Source: Sphaerosporella brunnea (taxonomy: Eukaryota; Ascomycota; Pezizomycetes; Pezizales; Pyronemataceae). Taken from it: a stretch of 64,000 nucleotides of DNA. The notes under the pieces were generated by a model. It did no database searches and had not been told where the DNA came from. It worked only from the letters and a program-made list of their open reading frames with translations. Shown piece after piece: positions 19,540-29,029 of the stretch (its first letter is position 1; each line of letters starts with the position of its first letter). A program made the position numbers and the translations under genes. The stretch lies in contig VXIS01000007.1 of the NCBI GenBank assembly GCA_008704415.1, forward strand, positions 1 through 64,000, read 5' to 3'.

Positions 19540-21364
19540 TCCTCGCATATTATGCCTCGTCGACAAACATCGGCCTCGTTCGCTGGGGGCATTCCACGTC
19601 AATTTCGCCTTGCCTTCAATACACTATTTTGCGCCAGCAACGAGAACGCCCCCTCCCCTAAAAACCATAGCCCTTTGCACGCCTGATCGGTTTTCGCAAG
19701 AATTCCTCTAATTTTGAGCCCAAGCCTCGTGTAAAGAGTCATATTGAAGCAGAGAACCGCATAATCTGCAGATATCGCCATCAATCACGTCCCGGTACGC
19801 TTACTGGATCTCCCTGCCATGCCTCCGCCGCTATCTCCCGGCCCTCCTTCCCGTCTCGCTCCCCGACGTTCCCATACGGCGAGGCCACGCCGGAGCCGCT
19901 CCTAAGTGCTAATGGTAATGTTTTCAGGTCTCAATTGTGAAGAGCGTGGTTCGATTGTGAGGAACGACCACAACGTCACCATCTCAAGTGGAACGGGCTA
20001 GGGCGTTCTCGTTGCTGGCGCAAATAGTCTAGAGCAAAGGGGAATCAAATATTCTGACGGATATAGTATCATGAAGGCCTGTCTTCGAGGCTGAAGTCTC
20101 TCGTACGTTGTTGTATCTGATAGCCTGCTTGCCCCTAGGTATCTTCTCGGCACATTTGACGCAGGAGACTGACAGCTTCACAGGCGAACAGCGGCGACTT
20201 CCCTCACCTCCTTATTTATGGCCCATCTGGCGCTGGCAAAAAAGACTCGCATTGTGGCCACTTTGAAGGAGCTCTATGGATCTGGCGCTGAGAAAGTTCG
20301 GATTGGGAATATTGGCTATGCGCGTGGTGCAGCCGCTGACCAAACTGCTCAAAGATTCGCATCGATGCGCGCGTACCAATCGTAAAATCGAGTTCAACAT
20401 CGTGGCGCCCAACTACCACCTGGAAATTGCTCCTTCAGACGTGGGAAGTTACAATCGGGTCGTTAGCCAGGATTTGCTCAAGGAGACTGCGCAGACCCAA
20501 CAAGTTGATCTGGCAGCGAAGCAATGTTTCAAAATAGTGGTGATCAATGAGGCGGAATACCTCACCCGAGTGCACAGGCAGCGCTCCGTCGAACCATGGA
20601 GAAATGCTCACCGAACTTGCGCTTGATTCTTGTAGCCAACTCAACCGCAAATACTATTCCTCCTATCAAGAGCAGGACGCTGCTCGTCCGGGTCGCTGCA
20701 CCCACAAAAGACGAAATTGTCAAGATTTTGAAGTACACAGCGCACCTGGAAAAGCTGGAGTTCAAGGAGAAGTTGGCTGCCAGAATCGCGGATGAGAGTG
20801 GAAGAAATTTGAGAAGGGCTCTGTTGATGTTCGAAGCCGTTTACTCCCAGAAGTATGTGCATCGTTACCGGGGCGTCAGTGAGCTGTGTTGATTTGTGTT
20901 TAGCGAAATCCTCAAGGACGATACTCCTATACCCCCACCAGATTTCGAGGCTTTGATCAGTCAGATCGCAGACAAGATCTTAGCAGAGCACACACCCTCT
21001 AGGTATTAATCCAATACAGACCGCCCAAGGCAACAAATTCTGAACCACAGTGCAGGATCATGCAGGTGCGAGCCAAATTGCACGACCTTCTCACTCACTG
21101 CATCCCAGCAACAACGATTTTTGAAGGTAGACTCAATCTTGGGTACACGCAATCTAATATCCGCCCGCATACTGACGTTTCTAGTTGTTGACGTTTCGTC
21201 TGGTTGAGCGGATCGATGACGCACTCAAGCCGGATGTGATCAAGTGGTCTGCTTTTTACGAGCACAGAATCCACATAGGAAGCAAGCATATCTTCCATCT
21301 GGAGGCTTTTGTGGCCAAGTTCATGCGAATACTGGAGAGCTGCGTGATGGGGATCGACGATTAA
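19540..21364 (+). pseudogene. RFC5: Replication factor C subunit 5 (human RFC3 type), disrupted copy
   Basis: The RFC clamp loader opens PCNA at primer ends. Recognisable pieces in order: LVDKHRPRSL (about 19557), YHEGLSSRLKSL (about 20073), ANSGDFPHLLIYGPSGAGKK with Walker A (about 20184), IRIDARV, NRKIEFNIVAPNYHLEI, INEAEYLTR (Walker B region), AALRRTMEKCSPNLRLILVANST, ESGRNLRRAL, and the C-terminal WSAFYEHRIHIGSK...HLEAFVAKFM. Breaks: the reading frame with LVDKH has no in-frame ATG; one extra A sits in the A6 run after the P-loop; about a dozen bases are missing between DARV and NRK (the FQTSS segment); one base is lost after LTRD; one extra T sits before LLTFRL. Introns with GTATGT...TAG and similar signals remain, so it arose by DNA duplication or decay in place, not retrocopying. 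Confidence 0.8.
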
Positions 21365-21534
21365 TGAATTAGTCTTCATCTGCTCCTATATACTAGCAGA
21401 TCTTGTCCGTAATCAGATCTTGATGCTACTTCCATTCACGAGTGACAAACCACCCTAACCCTGTTGTCCCCCACGCTAAGAGTCCAACCAATTACCTAGA
21501 CGTCATCCTCCTCACTCGCGACAAATCCTTCACT

Positions 21535-22189
21535 ATGATCAACGCTGTGCTCGTCTTCAACAACAACGGGCAGCCACGCCTTGTCAAGTTTTACACACAA
21601 ATTGTATGGTATCATCACTATCGTTGTTTTTTTGAGCTAACTGACACTCTGTTGTTTTTGGCAGGACTTGTCGCTGCAGCAGCGGCTTCTCCATCAAATC
21701 TTCGATCTCGTGTCGAACCGGCCAACATCGGCGTGCAACTTCCTTCCGCTGCCGCCGCTCCTGGCGGGCTCAAACTCGTGGAACTCGTCGGACGCGGACG
21801 AGCCCATCACGCTGCTGTACCGGCACTACGCGACGCTGTACTTCATCGTGATCTCGGACTCGCTCGAGAGCCCGCTCGGCCTGCTCGATCTGATACAGGT
21901 GTTCGTGCAGGCGCTGGACCAGCTGTTCGAGAACGTGTGCGAGCTCGACTTGATCTTCAACTTTGAAACGCTGCACGCGACGCTGGAAGAGATGATCGTG
22001 GGCGGCTGCGTGGTCGAGACGGATCTGAACAAGATTGTCGCCTGCGTGAGGGAGAGTGAGAAGGTTCTCAAGAAAGGGCATGGGATGAGGCCGGGCGGCG
22101 GCGGCGGCGGAGGAGGCGGAGGCGGAACTGGTGGCGGTGGCGCTTTGGCCGGACTCGGCCGCGGTGATTTAGTGTGGATTGGGAGATAA
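21535..22189 (+). CDS. APS3: AP-3 adaptor complex sigma subunit
   Basis: Small subunit of the AP-3 clathrin-adaptor-related complex, which sorts cargo from Golgi or endosomes to the vacuole. Exons 21535-21603 and 21665-22189; the intron has branch GCTAAC and joins FYTQI to DLSLQQRLL. 197 residues. The longin-like fold is clear: MINAVLVFNNNGQPRLVKFY, then YRHYATLYFIVISD, ESPLGLLDLIQVFVQALD, FENVCELDLIFNFE and GGCVVETDLNKIV, all typical of sigma-3 chains. After EKVLKKG there is an added glycine-rich tail of about 30 residues, which is not part of the fold. A run of about 30 T begins 11 bases after the stop. Confidence 0.94.
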
Positions 22190-22198
22190 TTAATGGCT

Positions 22199-22232
<34 letters not shown>

Positions 22233-23022
22233 CTGGCGTTATTGGTAGGTGTGGGGGTGAATTAAATCAAGATGTATATATTCTACCTGGTGGTACAGGA
22301 AAATGCGTTGAACTCTCCTCTTAGTGGAAGACTTCCCGCAAGATCTGGAAGGGTTTAGAATGGATCTGGAAGCTTTGAAAGCTTTTTTTGAAAGTCGGCG
22401 TTCCAGAGTGATGTCTGAATAGTAGGGGGGGTCTATCAAGACTTCCTGGCGTCCAAAAATCTGGATCGCGCAATGGGGTGTTGGTCGCTCCGCATAGTCG
22501 TCACCCTCAACCGGTGGTCGCGTGAAGGCAAAGAAAGATATTGTACCACGAGGTGTAAAGTCGAAAATCAACCTGACGGGAATCGGGGTGCCCTTTCAGA
22601 CCCTTTTAAACCGCTGCGGGAAGTCTTCCAGTACCATTTTGAAGATGCTTTCATTGGATGGCAGTCTTAACTAGGGGTCTGCCATAGACATTAAACTGGA
22701 TAACACACAGCTTGGGAGAAATTATTCTATATGGAGCCCAAATATCGCCGCCGGAACGCATACTGTGTTGCCGTCTACATCGATAACAAAGCCATCGTAC
22801 AAATCCTTCATGGCAAAAATCCAGACCTTCTAAAATGTGTTGATTGTGATCATCGCCGCAAGCAGAAAAAGAAAAAAAAAGCCATTGGATGCAATGGGTA
22901 AAAAGAAAAATGAATAACGCCGCCACGCCGAGATATACGATACGTCCAGATGAAACCCCTCAAAGAAACAAAACCGCCCGTCTATGCACTGAACCCATTC
23001 GAACATCTAGAAAACGCAGAAA
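22190..23022. other. Intergenic region, convergent ends of APS3 and ISA1
   Basis: A poly-T run spans about 22200-22230. Minus-strand frames near 22239-22571 show no family pattern. No gene is recognised. Confidence 0.55.
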
Positions 23023-23724
23023 CTAAGCGATGGAGAAGCTCTCGCCGCAACCGCACTGTTCCTCTATAAAATTTGTCAGCAGATGGCTCGCAGAAACATC
23101 GAAGGGAGGCCGCATACTGATGTTGGGGTTCTTGAACACGAAGCGTGCACTGAGCTTGTCTTCCACCCAGTCCATTTCACTGCCAATGATGCTGAACAGC
23201 GCCTTGCTGTCGATCAAAACCCTGACGCCATCCTGCACGACCTCTTCGTCGAACCTGCCCGGCTTGTCCACGTACTCCAGGTGGTATGCCAACCCTGAGC
23301 ATCCCCGGTTCTTGACGCCGATGCGGATGAGCTTGGGCTCGGGGTCGTCCATCAAGTTCTTGAGCTGGCTGACCGCCGCCGGCGTCAAGCGCATCGCAGA
23401 CTTGCGCGGTCGGAACTTGGTGCGGGTAGGTGCGGAGTTGGTAGCAGCTTGAGGGGATGGTGGCGGAGGAGGCGGGCCGGGAGTGAAGGATTCGCGGGAA
23501 GGGTTGGTGAGGGACGATTCTACCCCGCTGCCACTCGAGAACGGCGGTTCTGTGTGCAGGGTCGGCGAGGAATACGTTTGCGTTTGCAGTAAACGCTTCG
23601 AGGAGCCGATCGTGGAGCTTGAGTAGGATGCGCGCAGCAGAGTGGGTCCGTATGCATTGGTGGCGGGCACGAGGAGAGACCGCAGTGATGTCACCGGGGG
23701 TGCCAGGCAGCGGAGAGACGGCAT
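23023..23724 (-). CDS. ISA1: Mitochondrial iron-sulfur assembly protein, A-type (ISCA)
   Basis: Works late in mitochondrial Fe-S assembly, delivering 4Fe-4S clusters to targets such as aconitase and radical-SAM enzymes. The start is the ATG at 23724 (MPSLRCLAPP); the open frame extends to a TTG upstream. The N-terminus (about 1-100) is rich in Ser, Arg and Pro with few acids, fitting a mitochondrial presequence and linker. The A-type domain follows: LTPAAVSQLKNLM, IRIGVKNRGCSGLAYHLEYVD, and a C-terminal CGCGESF. The three ligand cysteines are present. A 54-nt intron (23064-23117, GTATGC...CTGAC...TAG) sits just before the last motif; its removal gives NPNIKEQCGCGESF and a 215-residue protein. 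Read without splicing, the frame stays open. Confidence 0.92.
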   Translation of the reverse strand: MPSLRCLAPPVTSLRSLLVPATNAYGPTLLRASYSSSTIGSSKRLLQTQTYSSPTLHTEPPFSSGSGVESSLTNPSRESFTPGPPPPPPSPQAATNSAPTRTKFRPRKSAMRLTPAAVSQLKNLMDDPEPKLIRIGVKNRGCSGLAYHLEYVDKPGRFDEEVVQDGVRVLIDSKALFSIIGSEMDWVEDKLSARFVFKNPNISMRPPFDVSASHLLTNFIEEQCGCGESFSIA

Positions 23725-25261
23725 GTTGCGTGGTGGTAGTGTCTGGTTGGTGATGATGGTAAAACGGCCGGTAAGTGTTTCGTGGTGTGGTGGACGGCGC
23801 AAGAAGCTGAGGGTTGGAGGTAGGAGGGGATGGGTTTGCTTTCAAGGAATGGGACAGAGGTGAGGTGAGTCGAACGGTTAACTATGCGTGGGGTCAGGCA
23901 ACCGAGGGAAGGGCAGGGCCTGGCTGGGATTGCCGCTTTGGAGGAACCGGCCAATGAAATCGCTTGTATTAGATGCTGCGAGTAAGTTAACCAACCGCAA
24001 CACAATGTATCTTATCAATCAAATCAATCTTTGTAGATGAAGCCAGGGCCTAGCACACCTTCTGCGGGATTTCAAACATGATCGCATGGCCACCTGCAGC
24101 GATGTACCCGTGAAGTGCAAATTGACAGCTGCGCAGATCACCGCGTAAACGGTAAACGAGGGCTGCTCGGATATACCGTAAAAACTCGGATAAAAGATAC
24201 CCCCCCCAGATTTGGTTAGCGGCAAATAATTGCCTTATAGGGAAACTTTCAAGCTTATGAAGGAGGGTTTTTGCTTACAAAGGAGGGTTTTTGTTTTTTA
24301 CTGACTTCCTTTTGGAGACATTAACTTCCCTATAAGGCAATTATTTGCCGCTAACCAAATCTGGGGGGGGGTATCTTTTATCCGAGTTTTTACGGTACGT
24401 CCCACAGTAAGGAAGTCCATCATCCTTTGCATCCCCTTGGCCGTTGTCGGGCAAGGTGATATTGTTCGGATCCTCATGCACAGTACTATACTCTATTCTA
24501 CCGCGCACCATACGCGCGATATACATTCGCCAGAAAGAGAATGGACGGCGCGCTCGAAAAACAAAAAGCGAAAGGGTGTAGTGGGGAAATGGTGTGGAAA
24601 AACACAAAGGGTTACTGGCGACCAACATGTGATGCGAGTGACTGCAGATGCTTAGTTCAACTGCGTTTTTTGATAGACTACAGTTCGGCTGCCGGTGTTC
24701 AAGCTCATTTCCCCCTACACCCTTTTGCTTTTGCTTTGCGCCGTCCAGTCTCTTGCTGGCGAATTTATACGGTAGTCGATACCGCGGCTTGCATCACCAA
24801 TAATCACTCGATGGCAAGACGAGAACCAGCCTAGAATATCGAGAAGTCGCAACTCCGTCTGGGAACTTGTTTTCACTGGCAGTCACAAGGTTCCAACTGC
24901 TTAAAGGAATCTGTCCATGAGCTTTTGCAGGTTTCTTTTTGGTGCAGGCCTTGACAATGATGGTGATGCGCTGTGATTCTAGATCTGGACCTCGTTTTAC
25001 TCACCTGCGGAATTGTGCCTGATCACGACAGAATTCCCTCATTCCAAGACAGTAACAGCCCAATGGCCACTATCCGAAAGATTCCCGCAAGCAACGACCC
25101 CCAAATCTCCCCGCTTCATGCGTGCTCACTCACCCCCGGGAAGCCTAATTTACCCTGACTGGGGTCCACCAACGAAAAGTTGCAGCTCAGCGCAACACGC
25201 TCCACCACAACCGCACCTCCGAGAAACCGCAATCCTTCCCCCCGGGCGTGGGTTCACGACA
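23725..25261. promoter_or_regulatory. Divergent intergenic region ISA1/MRP51 with a MITE
   Basis: Carries the upstream regions of two mitochondrial genes transcribed in opposite directions (ISA1 minus, MRP51 plus), with the 224-bp MITE between them. No other gene is recognised. The spacing of 1.5 kb is too long to claim one shared promoter. Confidence 0.5.
24174..24397. mobile_element. MITE with about 70-bp inverted repeats, Tc1/mariner-type ends
   Basis: A 224-bp element beginning TACCGTAAAAACTCGGATAA and ending with its inverse. Pairing of the arms continues through the C/G run and GGTTAGCGGCAAATAATTGC to about TATAGGGAA. The outer TA on each side fits a TA target duplication. The terminal 15 bases (TACCGTAAAAACTCG) are the same as in the MITE at 14488, although the interiors differ. 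The centre has two AAGGAGGGTTTTTG copies. Confidence 0.87.
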
Positions 25262-26455
25262 ATGTCGACCAAGAAGCTATCGCCAGCGGCGCAGCTGCTC
25301 CGCAATTCGCGGCTGTTCGCCATGCCATCCGCGATCCCGCCTCCACCGAGCGTCACCATCAACGCCCCGCCTGCGTCTCCATACCCAACTCTGCAGGCGA
25401 TCACAACACCGAAGGCCTCCGCGCACCGCGGCGACTGGGGTCTCAAGCGCGACTTGCCAATCGCCGTGTCCAAAAAGACGACCTACATGCGCTACGGCGA
25501 GCTGGACACGATCGAGCACATGACGACGTTCGAGAGTGCGCACGACGACGTGTACACGCTCCGGAAATGGCAAGAGCTCGACCTGGCGATTGAGCCGTCG
25601 CTGAGCGGGGCCTTTGACGCGTACGATCCCAACTCCCGCAGCTTCAATGACAAGCGTACCGTCTTCGACGACGCCGCGAAAGCGGAGGGCTACAAGTGGC
25701 GGTACGCGGGTCCGTTCGTGCAGGGGATGGCCCCGAAGGAAATGCGCGAATACATCCAGAAGCAGATCGTGCCGCGTAAAGACGAGTTCTACACCTTCGT
25801 GGCCAGGCGGCAAAAGCTCGATAACCTGCGCCAGGAGCACGCGTTGCGCGGAGCCTCCAAGCCGAGCCCGGAGGAAATCCAGGCAGCCCTCGATGACCCC
25901 GAGGAAAAGGTTGACCTGCTTGCGCTCCGTGCAAACCCACCCTACCTCGAGAAGCTGGTCACGGAATTCTTAGATATCCCCATCAACAAGCCGCACAGAA
26001 CCCATCCCTCCGCCGGTTTGCATTACACCCGCTCCAACGCCTATGCTTACAACGACCCCGAGCTGGGCCCCCAGCAGCACAGGAAGGACGTGCCTGGAAG
26101 ATTGCTGAACTGGCAGACTGGCTCTGGTCCCATCGCTGGTGTTGCTGGTGTTGTTGTCAAGGCGCAAAGAGTGGCGTATGGCCGTGGCCCGAAACACGAC
26201 GATCGTTTCGCGGTTCACAGGTACCGCCCGCTCAAGGCGACGATTGACCAGAGGGGCAAGATCTTGATGGATGTTGAACAGGTCGTGCAGGCTTCAGATG
26301 TTTATGGTGGTCGCGGTGCGCAGAACATTGTCCGATCGTGGTCGCAGTTCACAGGCGGAACAGAGCGGAAGGCAGTAGATTCAGCAGAGACGCAGAGGGT
26401 GATCGATACGGAGAATATCATACGGATGGTGACGGGAGGGAAAATGAGAAGATAA
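25262..26455 (+). CDS. MRP51: Mitochondrial small-subunit ribosomal protein Mrp51
   Basis: A 37S/mitoribosomal small-subunit protein of the fungal Mrp51 family, in yeast linked to translation of COX1-3-type messages. One exon, 397 residues. The open frame starts further upstream, but the family N-terminus is LSPAAQLLRNSRLFAMP, so the ATG at 25262 (MSTKKLSPAA) is the start. Other family features: RGDWGLKRDLP, YMRYGELDTIEHMTTFESAHDD, TLRKWQELDL, and a C-terminal HPSAGLHYTRSNAYAYNDPELGP. The N-terminus is basic and free of acids, as expected for mitochondrial import. GC-rich codon use with C/G third positions suggests good expression. Confidence 0.92.
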   Translation: MSTKKLSPAAQLLRNSRLFAMPSAIPPPPSVTINAPPASPYPTLQAITTPKASAHRGDWGLKRDLPIAVSKKTTYMRYGELDTIEHMTTFESAHDDVYTLRKWQELDLAIEPSLSGAFDAYDPNSRSFNDKRTVFDDAAKAEGYKWRYAGPFVQGMAPKEMREYIQKQIVPRKDEFYTFVARRQKLDNLRQEHALRGASKPSPEEIQAALDDPEEKVDLLALRANPPYLEKLVTEFLDIPINKPHRTHPSAGLHYTRSNAYAYNDPELGPQQHRKDVPGRLLNWQTGSGPIAGVAGVVVKAQRVAYGRGPKHDDRFAVHRYRPLKATIDQRGKILMDVEQVVQASDVYGGRGAQNIVRSWSQFTGGTERKAVDSAETQRVIDTENIIRMVTGGKMRR

Positions 26456-26998
26456 GCGGACAAATAGAAATCAAGGGCAGGGGGATTTGTTCTTATAGAC
26501 TCGTAGGGTATACATTTGCTTTACAAGTTTGAGAGGATCGCTGCGGAAAAGCCACCAGGCTTTTTTGAATCGTCGCCTATGAATATCGAGGTTCTGCAAC
26601 GCCGTGCGTGCGCAGGTTGCCACGGTAACGGCAGCGCTAAACCCTTTTTGGAGGCGAAGTGCAATTCAACGTCTTTGCTTCATGGCATTGAATGCAACGA
26701 CGCAAAAGGAGTTCGTGCGTGCGTAAATAAATGAGCTGATTGGCTGCTCCAGGCTCGCAGACTGACAAAAGGAGACTGTGTCAACCCGAGTCTTCATGTC
26801 AAGCCTTTCCAACGAACGCACGACGGAGCAAAACCTCTCTTTTTTGAGAGGCGTTGCACTCACTGCACACTAAAAAAGTACTCTAGTACACACCCACGGG
26901 AGGTGCAGAACCTCGATATGCACCTGCAACCACGCTGAATGCAATGTATTATCTAGTTCCAACAACAACGCTCACGGATATCTATCATCGCCAGCAAC
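26456..26998. other. Intergenic region, convergent ends of MRP51 and ARPC2
   Basis: About 540 bases between two stop codons. A short inverted pair, AATATCGAGGTTCTGCA near 26582 and TGCAGAACCTCGATATGCA near 26905, frames about 340 bases. No gene is recognised. Confidence 0.5.
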
Positions 26999-28060
26999 TT
27001 AAGCCTGAACCCGGAAACTTCTGCCCGTAGCCGTCTTCCTCTCCTTCTTCTCCCCCTCCTCAGCCTCTGGCTTTGCACGGTTCAACACCTTGAGGAAGTC
27101 TGCGACTCTCCGGCGCATTCTCGAGTGCATGTATGCCTGCTCCTGGTCAGCATCGATTGTAACAACCTCCCCGCTAGCAAGACCACTTACCTTGGCCGCC
27201 TTGATGTGATAATGGAAGTAATCCCTAAAAGTCTGGATGTGGCTGATGCTCTCTTCGCGTCTCTGCTGGGTAAGATGTCTCGGGAACAGCACAAACGTGA
27301 TGTAACCCACATCTCCCTGCACGTCTCCCACACCAGGGACTCCACGGATCTCAAGCGGCGGATCATTCCTGTACAGCACCTGAGGAGCATTCTGGATGGC
27401 ACGCCGACGAGCATCCACAAACTCCGACAAAAAGACCTTTCCAAAGATCCTATCCGTTTCCTCACGGAACACGGTTGAAAAGATCACCGTCACCCGGTCA
27501 GCGGATGCCTGGATGTACATAGCCTCCTCGTCGCGGTATCGGATGACCATGACTTCGCTCTCGGTAGCCTGGGGCGCAGACTCGGACGAAACGGCTTTTG
27601 CCGCTTCCGCCAACGCGTGGTGCGTGTCGATGGCTTTCTCGAAGGGAGCAGCCATAGTGTTACGGCGCAGCAGCGAAACACGACGGATCAAGTCCTCCTT
27701 AGCTTCCTCCGCCAGATTTTCAAGGTCAATCAACAAGCTGAAATCATATCCCGGCTCGGTTTCGGTAATGTAAGGTCCATATTCGCGCTCCAGCACCTGC
27801 TGGGCTCCGTGCTGCAGGAGGTCCTTATAACATTTGATGCTGATCGAGATCAGGATCTTAGTTTTCGACTCGGGCGTGGAGACGTGGAAGGTTACGCCGT
27901 CAAAGTCCGAGATGACCTGATCGATGGAGGAAGGGGTTGTGCTGGCGAAGCGCTCCGTCAGGATGTATTTGAGGAGGAGGTTGTGGTATTCGAGAAGGAG
28001 CTATAGCTATGGTTAGGGGGCTGGCGGCGGTATAGGAGAAGTGGGGAGCAAGCTTGCCAT
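26999..28060 (-). CDS. ARC35: Arp2/3 complex subunit 2 (p34-Arc)
   Basis: The structural core subunit of the Arp2/3 complex that nucleates branched actin at endocytic patches. Three exons give 316 residues. The body starts LLLEYHNLLLKYILTERF at 28000, with no in-frame ATG in that exon. The only good start is the ATG at 28058-28060, followed directly by a GC-AG intron (GCAAGC, 57 nt, branch CTAAC, 28001-28057). Family motifs: VISDFDGVTFHVSTPE, YGPYITETEPGYDFSLLIDLE, FPRHLT and SRMRRRVADFLKVLNRA. A second intron of 54 nt (27137-27190, GTAAGT...CAG) separates IKAAK from AYMHSRM. The C-terminus ends in a short basic tail. Both introns are inferred from motif continuity. Confidence 0.9.
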
Positions 28061-29029
28061 AGTGAAAGAGGTATGTATTATCGAACTCGGACTCCTGACG
28101 GCGGCGGGTATCCTTCGGTGCACAGGAATTGGGTATCTCAAGCTTTATAGCAATAGCACTCCCGCTCCCCGCTGACGAGGTTGCCAAGCCGTACTGACAA
28201 CTTCAATTCAACCGCGAAACGCGTGTCACTCAAGTGCAGGTTGATTTGTGGTGATCCAAGAGCTCGACCAGTTTGAATATTAGTTATGGCTCAACACATT
28301 CCTTCCTCTTGTCATAGAATCGTTGAATTTTACAGAATTTAGAGAGGCCTTGCATTTTTAATGTCTAAACAATGCGATGCCAGCCGCTACAAATTGCCTA
28401 CCCCAAAATTAAACCAGATGTCCTCAAGGCAACTGCACCCAGTGTTTCTAAGAGCCGGCCCAAAAAGCTGGGCATGGTGGGCAGGCTACATAAAGAATAG
28501 CCGGGCGGTCTAAAATGACGGCGGGCGGGCTGTCTCGGCTGCGAGTGATTCACCGCGAGTTTGGCACTGCAACCGTGCTTTTGTGAGTGAACATCAAGCA
28601 CCGCTCGTCACAGCCTGGGCTGAACTGGCTGCTGGCTGTGCTTCATTCCTTCGGCTGGCTGTGCTTCATTCCTTCGGCTGGCTGTGGCTTTTAGGGCTGG
28701 CTATTAATAACACTGCCGGCGACAGACTAGGCTTCTGATGGAACCGTTACTGCCGATGGACGGGGGCCAAAAAAGAGGCCACTCACATCACATATCTACG
28801 TCTACGGAGTGAAATCCAAGCGAGGCAGCGACGAATGGTGAATGACAGGCCACCTGCAATCGGCGGAGCAAAGAGATTTATGGTCTGTACATCAATGGAA
28901 ATTGTTCTATTTGTACTGAGGGCCGTGAAACCTACCAGCCCGCCAGTCTGCCCATCAATGACTGCAGCCCAAAACAGCCCAATTGCAGCCCGACGAGCGG
29001 GATGGCTACTAGGAACACCGAGTACGCCG
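28061..29029. other. Intergenic region upstream of ARPC2
   Basis: Holds the hAT-like MITE at 28440-28715 and otherwise no recognisable gene. Reading frames on the minus strand above 28783 overlap the 3' end of RPB3 in another frame and are shadows. Confidence 0.5.
28440..28715. mobile_element. hAT-like MITE, copy 1
   Basis: A 276-bp non-coding element with left end CAGTGTTTCTAAGAGCCGGC and right end GGCTGGCTATTAATAACACTG. The CAGTG...CACTG termini fit hAT transposons. It shares its right part (GTGGCTTTTAGGGCTGGCTA) and its length with the copy at 32877. Inside is a tandem of the 23-bp unit GGCTGGCTGTGCTTCATTCC plus TTC (about 28630-28690). No target duplication is visible. Confidence 0.6.
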
